Positions 10,101 to 19,600 of a stretch of 64,000 nucleotides of DNA are shown piece by piece. The DNA lies in NCBI GenBank assembly GCA_015068665.1, contig SVKB01000001.1, positions 40,812 to 104,811 of the forward strand, written 5' to 3'. The notes beneath the pieces were generated by a model. That model did not search any database. It was not told the DNA's origin and saw only the letters and a list, made by a program, of their open reading frames with translations. The position numbers were made by a program, and so were the translations under genes. Every line of letters begins with the position of its first letter. The stretch's first letter is position 1. Origin of the DNA: Oscillospiraceae bacterium. GTDB lineage: Bacteria; Bacillota; Clostridia; UMGS1840; HGM11507.

Positions 10101-11471
10101 AATGAAACAGAAATAGATTCCGAAGTAATCAATGTCGGCGGCGGGGTAGCGGTTACTGTTACCGAAAGCGTAATTAACAATGCTGATGTTACAACCTATT
10201 CAAAATCAACCTTTACGGTTTCCGAATCAGAGCTTTATGACACAAGCTTTGCAGTGGATGAATATGCAACAGGCTCTGTTACACTGGAAGCTGTATATGC
10301 TAATAATGTAAACGAGCTTGCAAATGATGCAGCTGATGAAAAAGTTTCTTTTAATACATATTATGTTGAGAAAAAAGACCTTGGCACAGGAAATACAGTT
10401 GCAGTTCCAAAGGCAACCGACGTGGTTTATGTTACATTTGATTTAGATAAAAATGCTGAAGGCGAAAGAATATACGACATCAACCTTGTTGGCTCTAACG
10501 GAAAAATCATCAACAGACTTAACTCTGCAGACCTTACCTTCTCCTTTGATGTTACAGAAGGCAATGTAGACTATGAAATCATAGCTTCCAACAGCGAGGT
10601 TTCAGTTAACCCTGTTGATAACAGCAAAGTAAGATATGAATTCCATTATGACGGAAAAACCGGCGTTACAACCGACAGCAAAAACGAAATCACAATCGGT
10701 CAGGTTAAGTTTACCGGCTACGGTAAATTCAGCTTTGCAGTAGATACAAATGTAACTACAAATGTTGCACACGCAACAACAGTTGCAGATAATATTGTTG
10801 ACACCTTTATTCCTAATGATGATGCTACTACTGATGCAGACGGCGAGCTTGTAATCAATGACGAAACCATCAAAGATATTACTATCGCTGTTCCTGACAG
10901 AAATCTTACCATCAACATTGACTTCCCGAACAGCGTTGAAAATAAGGAAATTGCATATCAGGATATGCAGGCTGTAATCTCAGGCGGAGACCTTGCAAAG
11001 GATATAACAATTGACCTTGGTTCCGATGCAGCAGATACCGCTCTTGATATCTTCGGTAAGAAGGATGCTAAGTTCTCGGTTAAATTTGAAAACGGCTCTT
11101 ACGTAATAAACGTAACCGATGCTCTTACCCTTAACAATGCATACACCGTAACAATTTCAGGTGCAGGCTACAGAACAGCACGTTACACAGTAACAATGAC
11201 TGAAGACAAGACCTTAAGATTCTGGAATAACGTTATGGATGAGGCGCAGTTTGTTGAAATCGGTAAGGAATCAAGCAAGGTAAATGTTACCTACTTAGCT
11301 GGCGATATCGTTAAGGATAACAATATCAATATCTACGACTTATCAGCTGTAGTATCCTACTTCGGTTCAACAGCTACTGTTGCAAATAAATATGCTAAGT
11401 ACGATTTAAACCGTGACGGTATAATCGACTCTAAAGACGTGGCATATGTACTTGTTTCCTGGGGCAAATAA
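7149..11471 (+). CDS. Gene B: secreted beta-helix protein with cohesin-like module and C-terminal dockerin
   Basis: A 1440-residue paralogue of gene A and the longest of the set. Signal peptide 1-26 (MRVKRLLCSIIAIAMVLSS...), a short helix block (about 40-230), a GLUG-like region (about 248-525, with NRFAGTLDGQNYTLSNLTV), two further beta-helix blocks (about 530-785 and 789-1060), a subtype-A cohesin-like module (about 1090-1230), an Ig-like segment and a dockerin (1385-1440). Expected outside the cell; no wall anchor of its own, so attachment would rely on the dockerin. ATG at 7149 with AGAAGG 7 nt upstream. Preceded by a structured leader RNA, unlike genes A and C. Bases 10885-11471 are almost identical to the end of gene D. 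Confidence 0.8.
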   Translation: MRVKRLLCSIIAIAMVLSSMGTVIFAAEEETVAHLASTGETFTTLQAAFDAVKTMTGENQIIMDKDVTENLLLDGKGFSLYMDGHTLTGQIKILSGGLTLRGHGTSVPSNRGKIVAPGTSESTYPIYCVSDYANSAHVYFSQVDIEASDLNGTAIYMDSEALDVQLVSDVAITGNIQVNKGAFVVNEADDENINKVTGTITNNAPGAVDIDGGLFSSDPSAFLVAGFKAEATADGWKVVRENLIQTIEDFDKDADGAYLIKNAEQMVIFHTELSAGGTDTFLGKVFKIANNIDLSGKTFVTTGNKNNRFAGTLDGQNYTLSNLTVDGAGKNYAAFIGSLAAEGTVKNIKVNNATVTGSTYTAVLVGQSRATSSIENCHISGDINVTATGNFVAGIVGGAQSAGVNDCSVSGTGTISGSYAVGGIIGIVSEGMESINNNSVNGISVTGGQRVGGIAGSVLVAATGLEVKNNAVENVTVSGDTSDAGLIIGQYNKVVGQVKVAENTAVDSSATEAGVPVTNLYGDNVTVDYISYVAKIGSEYFTSFKDALNAVKASKDNVIVLTDDTSISGQNALDALTGDTLDLNGYTLTVSGNSYFSDGTTTFKNGNIVVSGYATDSFFCGYTKDAVIVFDDVVLTGDNYKTGCAIFNANLGKVEIKNSEITVSGDTVGGIIYGGEATVENTDITATNVCRGITNSVAEIKDGSALDFDGGETCLNNSDVTIDNSEVKIKNVTKRAVRLNNNELTLTNNAVLTAENCAEDIVSYNAESKPTVNCDSSSTLEAEFPAAAMINTIRYLTIQQAIEAAADGDTITLFAGEYEGFEIPASKNNLTIVGETGLTRSAGNLVTIKTLEAGIESHNGGIFVGAENTTIKNINFTAGTVPGASSGWMSASVGNTNGDTGMSSSLKNLTIENCNFVGSGAYQAIWTNQGNVTVKNTTIKNYANGIDNYGIGADQKVVIENSKITDVHNAFHTGEAATGAQIIVNETEIDSEVINVGGGVAVTVTESVINNADVTTYSKSTFTVSESELYDTSFAVDEYATGSVTLEAVYANNVNELANDAADEKVSFNTYYVEKKDLGTGNTVAVPKATDVVYVTFDLDKNAEGERIYDINLVGSNGKIINRLNSADLTFSFDVTEGNVDYEIIASNSEVSVNPVDNSKVRYEFHYDGKTGVTTDSKNEITIGQVKFTGYGKFSFAVDTNVTTNVAHATTVADNIVDTFIPNDDATTDADGELVINDETIKDITIAVPDRNLTINIDFPNSVENKEIAYQDMQAVISGGDLAKDITIDLGSDAADTALDIFGKKDAKFSVKFENGSYVINVTDALTLNNAYTVTISGAGYRTARYTVTMTEDKTLRFWNNVMDEAQFVEIGKESSKVNVTYLAGDIVKDNNINIYDLSAVVSYFGSTATVANKYAKYDLNRDGIIDSKDVAYVLVSWGK

Positions 11472-11662
11472 CAAAGCGAAGCTTTGTAGTTTTATTCGCC
11501 TTACGGCGAGTGGTATTACTTCGTAGTTTTATTTGCTTCGCAAGTGGTATTGTGCTTTGCACAGTTTAATAAAGGCGGATAAAATACCACTGAAACCGTC
11601 AGGTTTCAATAACACTTTTGATTTATCAAAAATATCACTCCGTACAAGGTACGGAATAACAC
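11472..11662. repeat. Palindrome array with alternating, inverted linkers, copy 1
   Basis: Nine short palindromes (for example CAAAGC..GCTTTG, TCGCC..GGCGA, TTGC..GCAA, GTGC..GCAC, TGAAAC..GTTTCA, TTTTGAT..ATCAAAA, TCCGTAC..GTACGGA). In the left half the linkers alternate AGTTTTAT and GTGGTATT; in the right half they are ATACCAC, ATAACAC, ATATCAC, ATAACAC. GTGGTAT is the reverse complement of ATACCAC, so the two halves are in opposite orientation around 11562-11583. It starts directly after the stop codon of gene B. A near-identical copy follows gene C. Confidence 0.8.
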
Positions 11663-11695
11663 TAAAAAAATTTGAGGCGGGAAGAAAGCCTTCCC

Positions 11696-11760
11696 CCTCT
11701 TTCAAAGGACATAGGCTTTTTCCTGTGCCTTTTGAAAGAGGGCTTTTGTCCTTTTTAAAA
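11696..11760 (+). terminator. Conserved intergenic hairpin, copy 2 (close to the gene C start)
   Basis: Arms 11696-11715 and 11722-11741 pair almost perfectly and are followed by GGCTTTTGTCCTTTTT. Only about 35 nt separate it from the ATG of gene C at 11785, too little for a promoter. Either gene C depends on read-through, or the hairpin acts as an attenuator or processing site. Confidence 0.6.
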
Positions 11761-11784
11761 ATAAAAAAGAAAGAAGGAAAAAAC

Positions 11785-14700
11785 ATGAGAGTAAAAAGAT
11801 TACTCTGCTCAATTATTACAATTGCAATGGTATTGAGCACAATGAGCTTTACAGCTCTTGCAGGAACATCCGAGTTAGGCGAAGCAGACTTCGATACTAA
11901 CAATGGTGTGGTTTTTGATGGTGCGAACTATTATGCATCATTAACCGAAGCACTTGCCGGTGTTCATGCACAAAAGGATGCAGTCCTTTACTGCAAGCCC
12001 GATGCAGATCTCGGTACTATGACGCATGGTCATGTATGCCAGAATCTTACTGTTTATGGTAATGGTGCATACTTATCCGGTGGTGAACAGGATTTTGAAG
12101 TTGACATGTACGAATGTCCCGGTATTGGTCCTGTTGGAAGTGGTCTCACTGAGGATGTAACACTTACAGTGTACAATCTTACAGGCGCAGGTGCTTGGGG
12201 AACCAGACAATCTGATTACACAGTAAACTTTGTTTTTGAAGACTGTCAGGATATGGGCAAGATTTATTTGACCGGTATAAACGGAAAAAATAACATTACC
12301 CTTACAGATTGTACATTTACAAGTAATGATGTGTCTGCTTGCAAGGTGTATTCAAATGCCGCAGGCGTAATAACACTTACAAATGTTGATTTTTCAAATG
12401 TTGATCAGCCTGTTGCTCTTAACAACAAATCGACAGGAACACAAACCATCTGTTTGACAGATTGTGATTTTAACACCTGCGGAGCTGCAACTTACGATTG
12501 GACAGTTCCGGTTAGCATTAAGTCCTCTGTGGATGGTGGTAATTCAGTTGTTACTGTTGATAATTGTACATTTGCTGGTACTGTTGCTAATAGTATCGGA
12601 CAAGATGCAGATATTCTTCTTGACTTCGGTGTTGGAGAAACTACTGCAACTATTCTTAATACAGCAGCAAAGGTTGGCGTGGAAACAGAAGCAAATGTTG
12701 CTGACTATGCAACACTTACAACAGAGGATGTTGCATCGATGACAAATGAAAGTGCTACTGTTAACGCTCTTGTTGCAAAAATCGGAGATGTATATTACAC
12801 AACACTTAAAGAGGCAATTAAAAATGCCGTAGAGGGGGATACAATTTACCTTATCGGAACAATCAACGAAGGTAGCATTAAACTCCCTGCAACAATCAGA
12901 AATCTTACAATAGACGGTCAGGGAATTGCTGTTGTTAAAGATACTGTAATCACTGCGGCTGATGGAAATCACGTTGATGTTCAGGGATTTACAGTTAAGA
13001 ACACAACCTTTGATAATTCAAGATTTGTTCTTGGCGGACAGAGAAGCGGCGATGTAATTTACAAGGACCTCGTATTTGAAGGCAATACCTTTACAAATAT
13101 TGTAAATACATCCAGTATGGCTGCAGTTCACATGAACATTGGTTCTGAAGATAATGAATATGTAGAGAACTTCAAATTCATTAACAACACAATTGACGGT
13201 GTGACAGGTTCTTCAAATTCAGGCGTTTTGATGAAAAATGCAAAGGGCGATGTTATTTTTGAAGGCAACACAATTTCTAATGTTGTAAACAATGCAATCC
13301 AGTGCATCAATGCAAAAGCAGATATTAACCTTGTTATCAAAAATAACAATCTTTCTGCTGATTTGGGTAGTGTTCTTAACCTTTACAATGTTCCTGCAGT
13401 TACACTTGAAAACAACACTTTCAATCTTAACGAAGGACAAAAAGACCTTGGTAACTTCTCTGCTATTGCTAAAATCGGCAATACATATTATGCAAATCTT
13501 CAGGCAGCTGTTGATGCAGCAGAAGAAGGCGATACAATCGTTCTTGCAAGTGACATCGAATATGAAGTTAATCCGACTGCTGACTCCACAAATACGGACA
13601 GCAACTGCTTAATTCATACCGATAAAGATGATGTGATTACACTTGACCTTAACGGAAAAACAATTTCTGTAAAAGGCAGTGACGAAGCAAAATATGATAC
13701 ACTTGCGATCCGCAACAACGGTAATCTTACCATTGTAGATAACGGCATTGCAAGAAGTGCAGGCACAATAACTCTTGCTTATGATGGTACTCAGGAGGTT
13801 GGTTCATCTCAGATTCATTCAACAATCCTTAACTTCGGTACTCTTACAGTTAATGGTGGTAATATTAAGAATACTGCAACATCGGGTAAAGCAAGATATG
13901 CTATCTACAACTATTCTTGGGGCGGCAACGCAAATGTTACCATAAATGGCGGTTCAATTGATTCGGATTCTACACTTGCACTGTACACATCTGCTTATGA
14001 TGATTTCTCTAAGAATACTTGCAATGTGACAATTAACGGTGGCGAAATTGATGGTGTATGGTATTCTAACACAGGTGCTACGGCAGGTGCTTCTCTTACT
14101 ATCAACGGCGGTGACTTTGGTGGTGACTACAACGGTGCAGCTGTAACAATCAAAGAACCTGCAGCCGGTAATACCACACTTGCAGTTACAGGCGGTAACT
14201 TTGTTAAATCCGAAAATGATTCTATCGTTTACTCAAGCACTGATGCTTCTGTTGCTGCATTTATTTCCGGTGGTACATTCTCTTCAAACGTATCTGCTTA
14301 TGCAGCAGATGGCTATGATGTTGTAAGAACTGCAGACAAATATGTAGTTGAACCTGAAAACGCACAGGCTGACAGTATCAGCGTTGAATATGTGGATGTA
14401 ACCGAAGCAGGCGTTGAAGGTGAAAAGACATACGAAATCGTTGTAAAAGCTAATCAAGGCGATGTAATCAATGAACTTGCATCTGTTGACCTTTCATTTG
14501 TATATACAACAGCTCCTGTGACAGGTGGTAATATTGAATTTACAGTTGCTCCTGCAGCAGATTTCACAATCTCAAGATACGAAAACACAAACAGATATAT
14601 GTTCAACTATAACGGCACAACTGCTTTTGAAGGCACATCCGATGCGATTACAGTTGGTACAATCAAAGTAGTTGGTTATGGTAAATTCACAATTGCAACA

Positions 14701-15378
14701 GATACTGCTGATACAAACATTGTAAATGCAACAACTTTAAATGACAACCTCGTTGATTCTTATACAGTGGCAGGTGCAACAGATAATGACGCTACAACTG
14801 GTGCTCTTGATATCACCGGTAATGTTGATACAGAAATCGCAGTTCCTACAAGAACACTTACAATCAACCTCGACTTCCCGAACGCTGTAAAAGATAACGC
14901 TAAAGCATATCAGGATATGAAAGTTGAAATCACGGGTAACATTGATGGTGTTAATAAGACTGTTGTTTACAACCTTGGTGAAGACGAAGTAGCTATGGAT
15001 AATGGTTCTTATGTTGTTACAGAAGGCAAACTCGTTCTCAATAATGCATATACAGTAACAGTTTCAGGTGCAGGCTACAGAACAGCTCGTTACACAGTAA
15101 CAATGACTGAAGACAAGACCTTAAGATTCTGGAATAACGTTATGGATGAGGCGCAGTTCGTTGAAATCGGTAAGGAATCAAGCAAGGTAAATGTTACTTA
15201 CTTAGCAGGTGATATCGTTAAGGATAACGTTATCAATATCTACGACTTATCAGCTGTAGTATCTTACTTCGGTTCAACATCTACTGTTGAAAATAAATAT
15301 GCTAAGTACGATTTAAACCGTGACGGAATAATCGACTCTAAGGATGTAGCTTATGTACTTGTTTCTTGGGGTAAATAA
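11785..15378 (+). CDS. Gene C: secreted beta-helix protein with cohesin-like module and C-terminal dockerin
   Basis: A 1197-residue paralogue. Signal peptide 1-26, nearly identical to gene B; three beta-helix blocks (about 45-305, 328-553, 556-856; the last has the repeated LTINGG/VTINGG pattern); a subtype-B cohesin-like module (about 861-1010, shared with gene E rather than A, B or D); an Ig-like segment; a dockerin (1142-1197). The open frame continues upstream to 11533, but that part is palindrome array and hairpin; the ATG at 11785 has AAGAAGG at 11771-11776 and opens a proper signal peptide. N-terminus matches gene B while the cohesin-like module matches gene E, so the protein looks mosaic. 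No catalytic residues recognised. Confidence 0.8.
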   Translation: MRVKRLLCSIITIAMVLSTMSFTALAGTSELGEADFDTNNGVVFDGANYYASLTEALAGVHAQKDAVLYCKPDADLGTMTHGHVCQNLTVYGNGAYLSGGEQDFEVDMYECPGIGPVGSGLTEDVTLTVYNLTGAGAWGTRQSDYTVNFVFEDCQDMGKIYLTGINGKNNITLTDCTFTSNDVSACKVYSNAAGVITLTNVDFSNVDQPVALNNKSTGTQTICLTDCDFNTCGAATYDWTVPVSIKSSVDGGNSVVTVDNCTFAGTVANSIGQDADILLDFGVGETTATILNTAAKVGVETEANVADYATLTTEDVASMTNESATVNALVAKIGDVYYTTLKEAIKNAVEGDTIYLIGTINEGSIKLPATIRNLTIDGQGIAVVKDTVITAADGNHVDVQGFTVKNTTFDNSRFVLGGQRSGDVIYKDLVFEGNTFTNIVNTSSMAAVHMNIGSEDNEYVENFKFINNTIDGVTGSSNSGVLMKNAKGDVIFEGNTISNVVNNAIQCINAKADINLVIKNNNLSADLGSVLNLYNVPAVTLENNTFNLNEGQKDLGNFSAIAKIGNTYYANLQAAVDAAEEGDTIVLASDIEYEVNPTADSTNTDSNCLIHTDKDDVITLDLNGKTISVKGSDEAKYDTLAIRNNGNLTIVDNGIARSAGTITLAYDGTQEVGSSQIHSTILNFGTLTVNGGNIKNTATSGKARYAIYNYSWGGNANVTINGGSIDSDSTLALYTSAYDDFSKNTCNVTINGGEIDGVWYSNTGATAGASLTINGGDFGGDYNGAAVTIKEPAAGNTTLAVTGGNFVKSENDSIVYSSTDASVAAFISGGTFSSNVSAYAADGYDVVRTADKYVVEPENAQADSISVEYVDVTEAGVEGEKTYEIVVKANQGDVINELASVDLSFVYTTAPVTGGNIEFTVAPAADFTISRYENTNRYMFNYNGTTAFEGTSDAITVGTIKVVGYGKFTIATDTADTNIVNATTLNDNLVDSYTVAGATDNDATTGALDITGNVDTEIAVPTRTLTINLDFPNAVKDNAKAYQDMKVEITGNIDGVNKTVVYNLGEDEVAMDNGSYVVTEGKLVLNNAYTVTVSGAGYRTARYTVTMTEDKTLRFWNNVMDEAQFVEIGKESSKVNVTYLAGDIVKDNVINIYDLSAVVSYFGSTSTVENKYAKYDLNRDGIIDSKDVAYVLVSWGK

Positions 15379-15569
15379 CAAAGCGAAGCTTTGTAGTTTT
15401 ATTCGCCTTACGGCGAGTGGTATTACTTCGTAGTTTTATTTGCTTCGCAAGTGGTATTGTGCTTCGCACAGTTTAATAAAGGCGGATAAAATACCACTGA
15501 AACCGTCAGGTTTCAATAACACTTTTGATTTATCAAAAATATCACTCCGTACAAGGTACGGAATACCAC
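15379..15569. repeat. Palindrome array with alternating, inverted linkers, copy 2
   Basis: Nearly identical to the array at 11472-11662 and placed the same way, directly after a dockerin-gene stop codon. The differences seen are GTGCTTTGCAC becoming GTGCTTCGCAC (centre only) and the last linker ATAACAC becoming ATACCAC. Stems are unchanged. Confidence 0.8.
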
Positions 15570-15599
15570 TAATGTTAGAGGTGGGAAGCACCGCTTCCC

Positions 15600-15647
15600 C
15601 CTCTTTCAAAAGGCATAGATGAAACATGCTGTGCCTTTTGAAAGAGG
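15600..15647 (+). terminator. Conserved intergenic hairpin, copy 3
   Basis: Arms 15600-15615 and 15632-15647 (CCTCTTTCAAAAGGCA with TGCCTTTTGAAAGAGG) pair perfectly over 16 bp. AATATTTCTTCTTATT follows, a weak U-rich tract. The arm sequence differs from the other copies in a paired way (AAGGCA/TGCCTT). Confidence 0.6.
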
Positions 15648-15663
15648 AATATTTCTTCTTATT

Positions 15664-15798
15664 GATAAATACTCAGCATAACTGAGTTATTTATAAAGGG
15701 CGGCGAGCAGCAAATTCCTTGCTCGGTGCTTTATGTGGCAGTTGCTTTTATGAGCAACGTCCAATAACAATTTATTAAACATGAGAACTGCCACATGG
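15664..15798 (+). other. Hairpin-rich 5' region upstream of gene D
   Basis: Non-coding stretch with several possible stems: ATAAATAcTCAG with CTGAgTTATTTAT (about 15664-15694), CGAGCA with TGCTCG (about 15701-15725), and ATGTGGCAGTT with AACTGCCACAT at about 15734-15797 enclosing GTTGCT/AGCAAC. It separates hairpin copy 3 from leader RNA copy 3. No repeat family recognised. Confidence 0.4.
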
Positions 15799-15827
15799 CA
15801 CTATGGAGGTGAGGAAATCAATTAACA

Positions 15828-15906
15828 CATTGTTCAGCCAGGTTACAGAGGACGGGTGAATGATGATGCTCAAACTCTCTGTTCGTGGGCGAAAGCGATA
15901 ATTTCG
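15828..15906 (+). ncRNA. Structured 5' leader RNA with two putative pseudoknots, copy 3 (divergent)
   Basis: CATTGTTCAGCC (15828-15839) pairs with GGGTGAATGATG (15854-15865) except one G-G mismatch. The stem is 12 positions and the loop 14 nt, as in copy 1, but the stem sequence is unrelated. Loop ACAGAG plus a wobble G pairs with TCTCTGT at 15876-15882. A second stem TCGT/GCGA replaces CCGC/GCGG, and loop CGAAA can pair with downstream TTTCG. Conserved bases include GG..ACAGAG.AC and GCGARAGCGRWAATTTCG. It ends about 16 nt before AAAAGAGG of gene D. Confidence 0.55.
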
Positions 15907-15940
15907 TGAAAATTTAATAAAGAAAAGAGGTAATTTTTAA

Positions 15941-16621
15941 GTGAAACTTAAAAGACTTTTGGCTTCAATCCTTGCACTGACTATGATGTTTAGTATGATG
16001 AGCTTTTCTGTATCTGCTGAAAACACAGTAAGTGTATGGGATGGAACGATTGACAGAACATGGTATGATGCTAACCCGACAGCGGATTCATATACCATTA
16101 CAACAGCAGCACAGTTTGCAGGTATAGCAGATATTTGTAATACCGTTGCTTCAAACACAGGTGTTCACCCTTTCAAGGGACAGACCATTTATCTTGGTGT
16201 AGATATCAATCTTAATGGTAATAATTTTTCTCCTATTGGAGATGCTTCAGTCGACCATAGATATTTCTACGGTTCTTTTGACGGTCAGGGACACACTATT
16301 TCAAATATAAAAATTGAAAGTGGATCTGCTAAGTATGTAGGTTTGTTTGGTAAAACAGGAAATCCAAGCTATAACCAGACTTTTGAAAATGTTACACTTG
16401 AGAATGTAACAGTTTTAGCAGATGGTGCACAGTTTGTCGGCGGATTAATCGGCCGTGCTGATAAATCAATTGTTACCAATGTTAATGTTATAGGTGAAAT
16501 CAAAATTTCAGGAGATCGTTTCGTAGGCGGTGTTCTTGGACATTCTTATGCACAGATTTCGGATTGCTCAGTTGAAGCTTCAGGTACAATCAATGCTAAC
16601 ACTTGGCAGGCGGTCTTGTAG
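15941..16621 (+). CDS. Gene D, N-terminal fragment (frameshifted beta-helix/dockerin paralogue)
   Basis: A 226-residue fragment: signal peptide (1-26), then a GLUG-like repeat region resembling the N-terminus of gene A (VWDGTIDRTWYD..., FKGQTIYLGVDINL, YFYGSFDGQGHTI). The frame closes at a TAG at 16619-16621, while the same fold resumes in another frame from about 16606. Conceptually it joins the fragment at 16603-20523 into one protein of about 1527 residues. GTG start at 15941 with AAAAGAGG at 15923-15930, matching the start of gene A. The break is at TGGCAGGCGGTC; one extra base, or a lost 4-bp copy of the GGCA repeat, would restore the frame. It may be a true mutation or an assembly error. 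Confidence 0.65.
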   Translation: MKLKRLLASILALTMMFSMMSFSVSAENTVSVWDGTIDRTWYDANPTADSYTITTAAQFAGIADICNTVASNTGVHPFKGQTIYLGVDINLNGNNFSPIGDASVDHRYFYGSFDGQGHTISNIKIESGSAKYVGLFGKTGNPSYNQTFENVTLENVTVLADGAQFVGGLIGRADKSIVTNVNVIGEIKISGDRFVGGVLGHSYAQISDCSVEASGTINANTWQAVL

Positions 16622-19600
16622 GTGCACATTATGCCGCAGATGGTGCAAGCGTTTCTAACTGTTCAGTAAACGGTGGTGCAAGCGACCTTACAGTTACCAG
16701 CTATTATGCAGCAGCTGGTGGTGTTATAGGTACAGTAAACCTTGTTGATGGTGTAGAACCGGTTATTGATGGCATCACTGTTTCAAATGTTACAGTTAAA
16801 GCTGATTCTACCGACTACGGCGCAGGTGTTGCTCTTGTTGCAAGCGGCTACAGTGCAACCAACACAACCGTAAGCAATGTTGAAACAACCCTTGCAGGTG
16901 AAGCTAATGCTCCCGCTGATGCTGAAGCAACCGTTAACGGTAAATACTGCTTATCCTTCTATGATGCAGTAAAGAACGCTCAGACCGGTGATAAAATAGA
17001 ATTACTTGCTGATGTTACCTGCGATTTATGGAAATCTGTTTGGAATAAGACAGATCTTACAATCAACGGTAATGGACATACAGTTACTGTTAAAGCAATT
17101 GATTCCGATGTTAATGGTGGTGCAATGCTGAGAAGTGCTACAAATCTTACCATCAAAAATATAAAGATTGCTCTTCCTTCTCCTGCAACCGGAGAAATGG
17201 AAAGAGTTGCAACTATGAACGGCGGTACTTTTGAAAATGTAAGTGTAACAGGCGGTTCCTTTGCATTTTCTGTTCTTGGTGACAATAATGTAGTTATCAA
17301 TAACTGTAATTTCGCAGACATCAACGAATGGGCAATTGAAACTGAAGGTAAAGCAAAGGATGCTTCACTTACAATTTCTAACAGCACATTTGATGACAAA
17401 GCAGTTATTATAAGAGGTAATAACACAGTATTTACCGATAACACAATCAAAAATGCCGGTGAAGGCGTAAACGTTCTTGGTAACGCTGTAATCAAGGGTA
17501 ATGACTTTGGTGAAAGTACACTTGGTATTGACAAGGGCGTTGATGTTACTATAGAAGAAAACGTTATCAACAATGTTAAATTCACCTCCTGGCTTTCCGG
17601 TGACTATTCAAAAGTAACAGTTGAAAACAATACTTTAAGTGATGAAGCTGTTACCGAAATGAACAACACTCTTGAAGAAGAAATCGTAAGTGTTGATCCT
17701 GTTGCCAAGGTTAACGGCAAGGGCTATTACAGCTTCGGTGATGCAGTTAAAAATGCCAAGGATACAGACGGTGACGGTGTGGTTACCATCGAAGTTTACG
17801 GTAAGGCAGTAATCGGTGCAACCTTCCAGCTTAATGTTTCCTGTGACACATTAAACATTGTCGGCATGAATGCCGCTGCTGAAATTTGTGTAGAAACTAA
17901 TATTCCTTCGGATAACGGTATTTTATATGTAGCAAACAATGCTATCGAAGCTCTTAACTTCAAGGATATTAAGTTATCAAGACCTAACGGTGAATGGAGA
18001 GGTAACGAAGGTCACCACAATCGTTTCTTCACTGTCTGGGATAATGACGGAAGCGCAGACATCACATATACAAACTGTGTATTCCCTAACGGCGCAGGTA
18101 ACAACCAGTACGGAAAAACAACTTATACAGGCTGTACCTTCAACAATCCTTCATACTATGCATTATGGATTTACGGAAGCGCTGACAAGGGCGTTGTAGA
18201 AGTTACAGACTGTACATTTGATGCTGACAGAGGTGTTAAAATCTACTCTGAAGACGGCGCAGCTAAAGTAAAAACAACAATTACAGATTCTACATTTGCT
18301 ATCGACAGCAAGCCTGCAATTGTTTCTTCAATCGCCGGTGAGCTTGTTATAGAGGATGTTGATACATCAGCTTGTAAGTACGGTCTTTTAGCTTCCGAGC
18401 CTAAGGACGGCAGAGCTGATTTGGAATTTGCAGAAATTACCGTTGACGGTGAAGAACCTGTATATGTTGCTCAGGTTGGTAATATGGTTTGCACAGATAT
18501 GGATTATGCAGAAGCAGAAAAAACTGATGCTAAACCTATTGAAGCTCCTGTAGCAAAGGTTGGCACAAAATACTATGCAAATCTTCAGAAGGCTGTTGAT
18601 TCAGCAAATGAAAACGATGTAATCAGAGTTTTTGCAGGCACCTATGATGCTACAAATCTTAAGATTACAAAGAATGTTATCATTACAGGTGATCCTTCCT
18701 ACGGTATTTCAACCTTCGCAGCTTCAGCTAATATAGAAAAACCTGTTTTCCTTATCAAAGAGGTTGCTGACGGCGGTATTAAATATCAGGCTACAAATGT
18801 AACCTTTGATAATATTGTATTCAAGGTTACAGAGGATGCAACAAGAACAGGCGGATATTACCCTTGTGCACTTGGTTATTTTGTAGAAGATAACAAAACA
18901 AGAAATACTCTTACAGTTACAGACTGTGATTTTGTAAATAACAGCTCTGTACCGGGTTTGATTGCCATTATGGCTCACATTCCTAACTACACAGTAACAG
19001 GCTGTACCTTTGAAAACTTCAGTACTGTTATCTACACAGCTCTTGATAACAGCGCTTTGGGAACAGTAAATGTTTCTGATAATACCTTCGCCAAGGTAGC
19101 TGAGCTTTACACCGGTTACTGGGGCAAGGAAAACGCTAATGCAGTTCTTACTATCAGCAATAACAAAGCAACTGATGACAGCACAACTGTAATTAACGTA
19201 TATGACTACGCAAAAGAAACAATCGGTGCAACAGCTACTGCATTTAATAAGGTTACAGTAACTGATAACGATGCAAAGGTTATTCTTACAAACTATGATA
19301 CAAATGACTTTGACTCAACCATCAGCGGTAATGACAGTGTAGTTTACACATATAAATCAAAAGCTCTTCTTGATTCTGTTGATTATCCGAAAACCAAGGT
19401 TTATGTAGGCTATAACTCAGATAATGAAGTTGCATATCTTTACATCGACGGAAACCTTGTTACTGTTCCTGATGCAATTAAAGTAGAGTTTGAAGCTGCC
19501 GGTGAAGAAGAAGGCGAAAAGACTTACAACATCAATCTTACAGCTGACAGCGATAAAATCATCAACAGACTTAACTCGGTTGATTTAACCTTCGTTCTTA

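Noticed and set aside
11533-11784. N-terminal extension of gene C upstream of the ATG at 11785
   Set aside because: It translates the palindrome array and hairpin; the ATG at 11785 has a good ribosome site and opens a signal peptide like that of gene B.
16600-16625. Programmed frameshift in gene D
   Set aside because: No slippery heptamer or stimulatory structure recognised; the paralogues are intact without it.
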